Origin: an uncultured Bacilli bacterium
GTDB taxonomy: Bacteria; Bacillota_I; Bacilli_A; RF39; UBA660
Assembly (NCBI GenBank): GCA_947630435.1
Contig: CANRHO010000050.1
Coordinates: 1 to 5,983 of the forward strand
Direction of reading: 5' to 3'
Length of the DNA: 5,983 nucleotides
A program made the translations under genes and the position numbers. Within the stretch, counting starts at the first letter, position 1. Each line of letters begins with the position of its first letter. The notes beneath the pieces are model-generated. The model saw only the letters and a list, made by a program, of their open reading frames with translations, did not search any database and was not told the origin of the DNA. Shown here piece after piece: positions 5,076 to 5,983 of this stretch.

Positions 5076-5983
5076 CTATAGTTCTGATTTACTAATTGTT
5101 ATAACCGGGCGAATACCTACCATTTCACCGGCATCGAATTTATATAAAAAATCCCATAAAGCATAACTATTAACATTCCAAATATAATAGCCTTGACTAG
5201 CCGTACCACTCCAAAAGTACGGTTTTTGAACCCACTGCTTCGTGCATGAACTATTCTTTGAACATCCTATGCTTTCTAGCTCTTCAAGAGTTATTAATCT
5301 AGCACTTATACTTGAATATTCTTCTTTTAATTTGTTTTCATAACTTTCTACGTATTGATATAATAAACTATTTTCATCATATACATAAGCAGGATAACTA
5401 CTTCCATATTTATCTAGTAAATTACCACTATCATCCGACCAGTACCCATATACTTTATTTTCTTTTTTATTCGCAAAAGCAATAGTATCAGCATTCGAAA
5501 CAGACTGCACAGGACTATCAGTACCATCAATATCTAAATTATATTTAGCAAGCGCTGTAACACTATCGCCATTATCACTTATTACATAAAAATTTTCTGA
5601 ACCAAGATTGATTTCATCTCCTATGTTATATTCTCGAGGTGTTGTTGTTACTTTCTTATTATCAGTTTGTACATACTCTATTTCAAAACTTAATTCGATT
5701 TCTTCTCCTTCTTTTGGTAATTCCTCCTTTTCTAACTCTTCTTTAAATCTTATTTTTATTATTACTTTTTCTTTTTCCCCTGCATTTATTATATTACTAT
5801 TTTCTATAGGATTCCCATCTTCATATGTTGCACTAAACTCTAAATACTTTTTTTGCTGTTCTGTTAAAGTAGGAGTTTTTATACTTGTTACTTCTGCGTT
5901 TATACTTCCGTTATTTGCTACATATACCGTATATGTTACGCTATCTTTAGGCTTCGTTAAGTGCACTTTCATATTTTCTATTT
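5076..5983 (-). CDS. Secreted or surface protein, 3' part (5' end beyond the window)
   Basis: This is the C-terminal 301 residues of a larger protein. The frame is open to the window edge (I-E-N before the first Met), and the ATG at 5972 has no ribosome site, so it is internal. With that Met as residue 1, residues 1-105 form a beta-rich segment with the pattern PKDSVTYTVYVANNGSINAE, typical of Ig-like or DUF11-like modules in Bacillota cell-surface proteins, with a Lys/Glu-rich stretch at 77-95. Residues about 114-298 form a second domain: EYNIGDEINLGSENFYVI opens it, then RLITLEELESIGC (225-237), YFWSGTA (252-258), YIWNV (263-267) and a terminal GIRPVITI (286-293). That layout resembles C-terminal DUF6273/FISUMP-like, FGE- or lectin-fold domains of gut Bacillota exoproteins; the assignment is inferred from pattern. 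C237 and C243 could form a disulphide. No sortase motif or C-terminal membrane anchor is present, so any anchor must be N-terminal. Base composition is less AT-rich than in clpC (37-42% G+C in hand-counted lines 5101-5280). Confidence 0.75.
   Translation of the reverse strand, partial: IENMKVHLTKPKDSVTYTVYVANNGSINAEVTSIKTPTLTEQQKKYLEFSATYEDGNPIENSNIINAGEKEKVIIKIRFKEELEKEELPKEGEEIELSFEIEYVQTDNKKVTTTPREYNIGDEINLGSENFYVISDNGDSVTALAKYNLDIDGTDSPVQSVSNADTIAFANKKENKVYGYWSDDSGNLLDKYGSSYPAYVYDENSLLYQYVESYENKLKEEYSSISARLITLEELESIGCSKNSSCTKQWVQKPYFWSGTASQGYYIWNVNSYALWDFLYKFDAGEMVGIRPVITISKSEL

Noticed and set aside
5970..5972. ATG at 5972 as the start of the right-edge gene
   Set aside because: The frame stays open upstream to the window edge, there is no Shine-Dalgarno, and a surface protein lacking any signal peptide would be incomplete.
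1..5983. tRNA, rRNA, CRISPR array, insertion sequence or phage genes
   Set aside because: No cloverleaf, spaced repeats, transposase or phage motifs were seen on either strand; nearly all of the window is explained by six minus-strand genes and short gaps.

Overview
This is a very AT-rich window in which every supported gene lies on the minus strand, so the biological reading order runs from base 5983 down to base 1. Shine-Dalgarno sites are strong, Trp is read from TGG (for example in the cysS codons near 2285), and clpC ends at a TGA that sits directly on a terminator. This points to standard bacterial code 11 rather than a Mycoplasma-type code. The low GC, the ClpC-type unfoldase with a VGF ClpP loop, the PF06541 membrane protein and the 'PKDSVTYTVYVANNGS' surface protein together suggest an uncultured, probably gut-associated Bacillota (Bacilli/Mollicutes-like or clostridial). 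The species cannot be named from this sequence.

Layout in transcription order: (1) 5983-5076, the 3' part of a secreted or surface protein, with a Bacillota-type beta-rich repeat domain followed by a C-terminal domain ending in 'GIRPVITI'. It is closed by a hairpin terminator at 5045-5072. (2) 4982-2712, a ClpC-family Hsp100 unfoldase with an intact first AAA+ ring. Its second ring keeps the Walker A motif, the pore loop and the VGF loop but has lost the Walker B glutamate, the sensor-1 asparagine and the arginine finger. It ends in a terminator whose stem begins inside the last codons. (3) 2634-1240, cysteinyl-tRNA synthetase of a variant clade. (4) 1230-736, an unrecognised 164-residue protein translated from a Shine-Dalgarno site inside the end of cysS. 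(5) 692-189, a PF06541 multi-pass membrane protein. (6) A strong promoter at 125-154 and the first 31 codons of a further gene that starts at GTG 94 and runs off the left edge.

Genes 3-5 look like one transcript with cysS first. clpC is flanked by terminators and appears monocistronic, without the ctsR-mcsA-mcsB genes that often precede it. The most interesting object is the partly degenerate ClpC. The left-edge gene, with its duplicated start region, is the clearest feature that simple ORF finding would miss. I found no RNA gene, mobile element, CRISPR array or dedicated defence system here.
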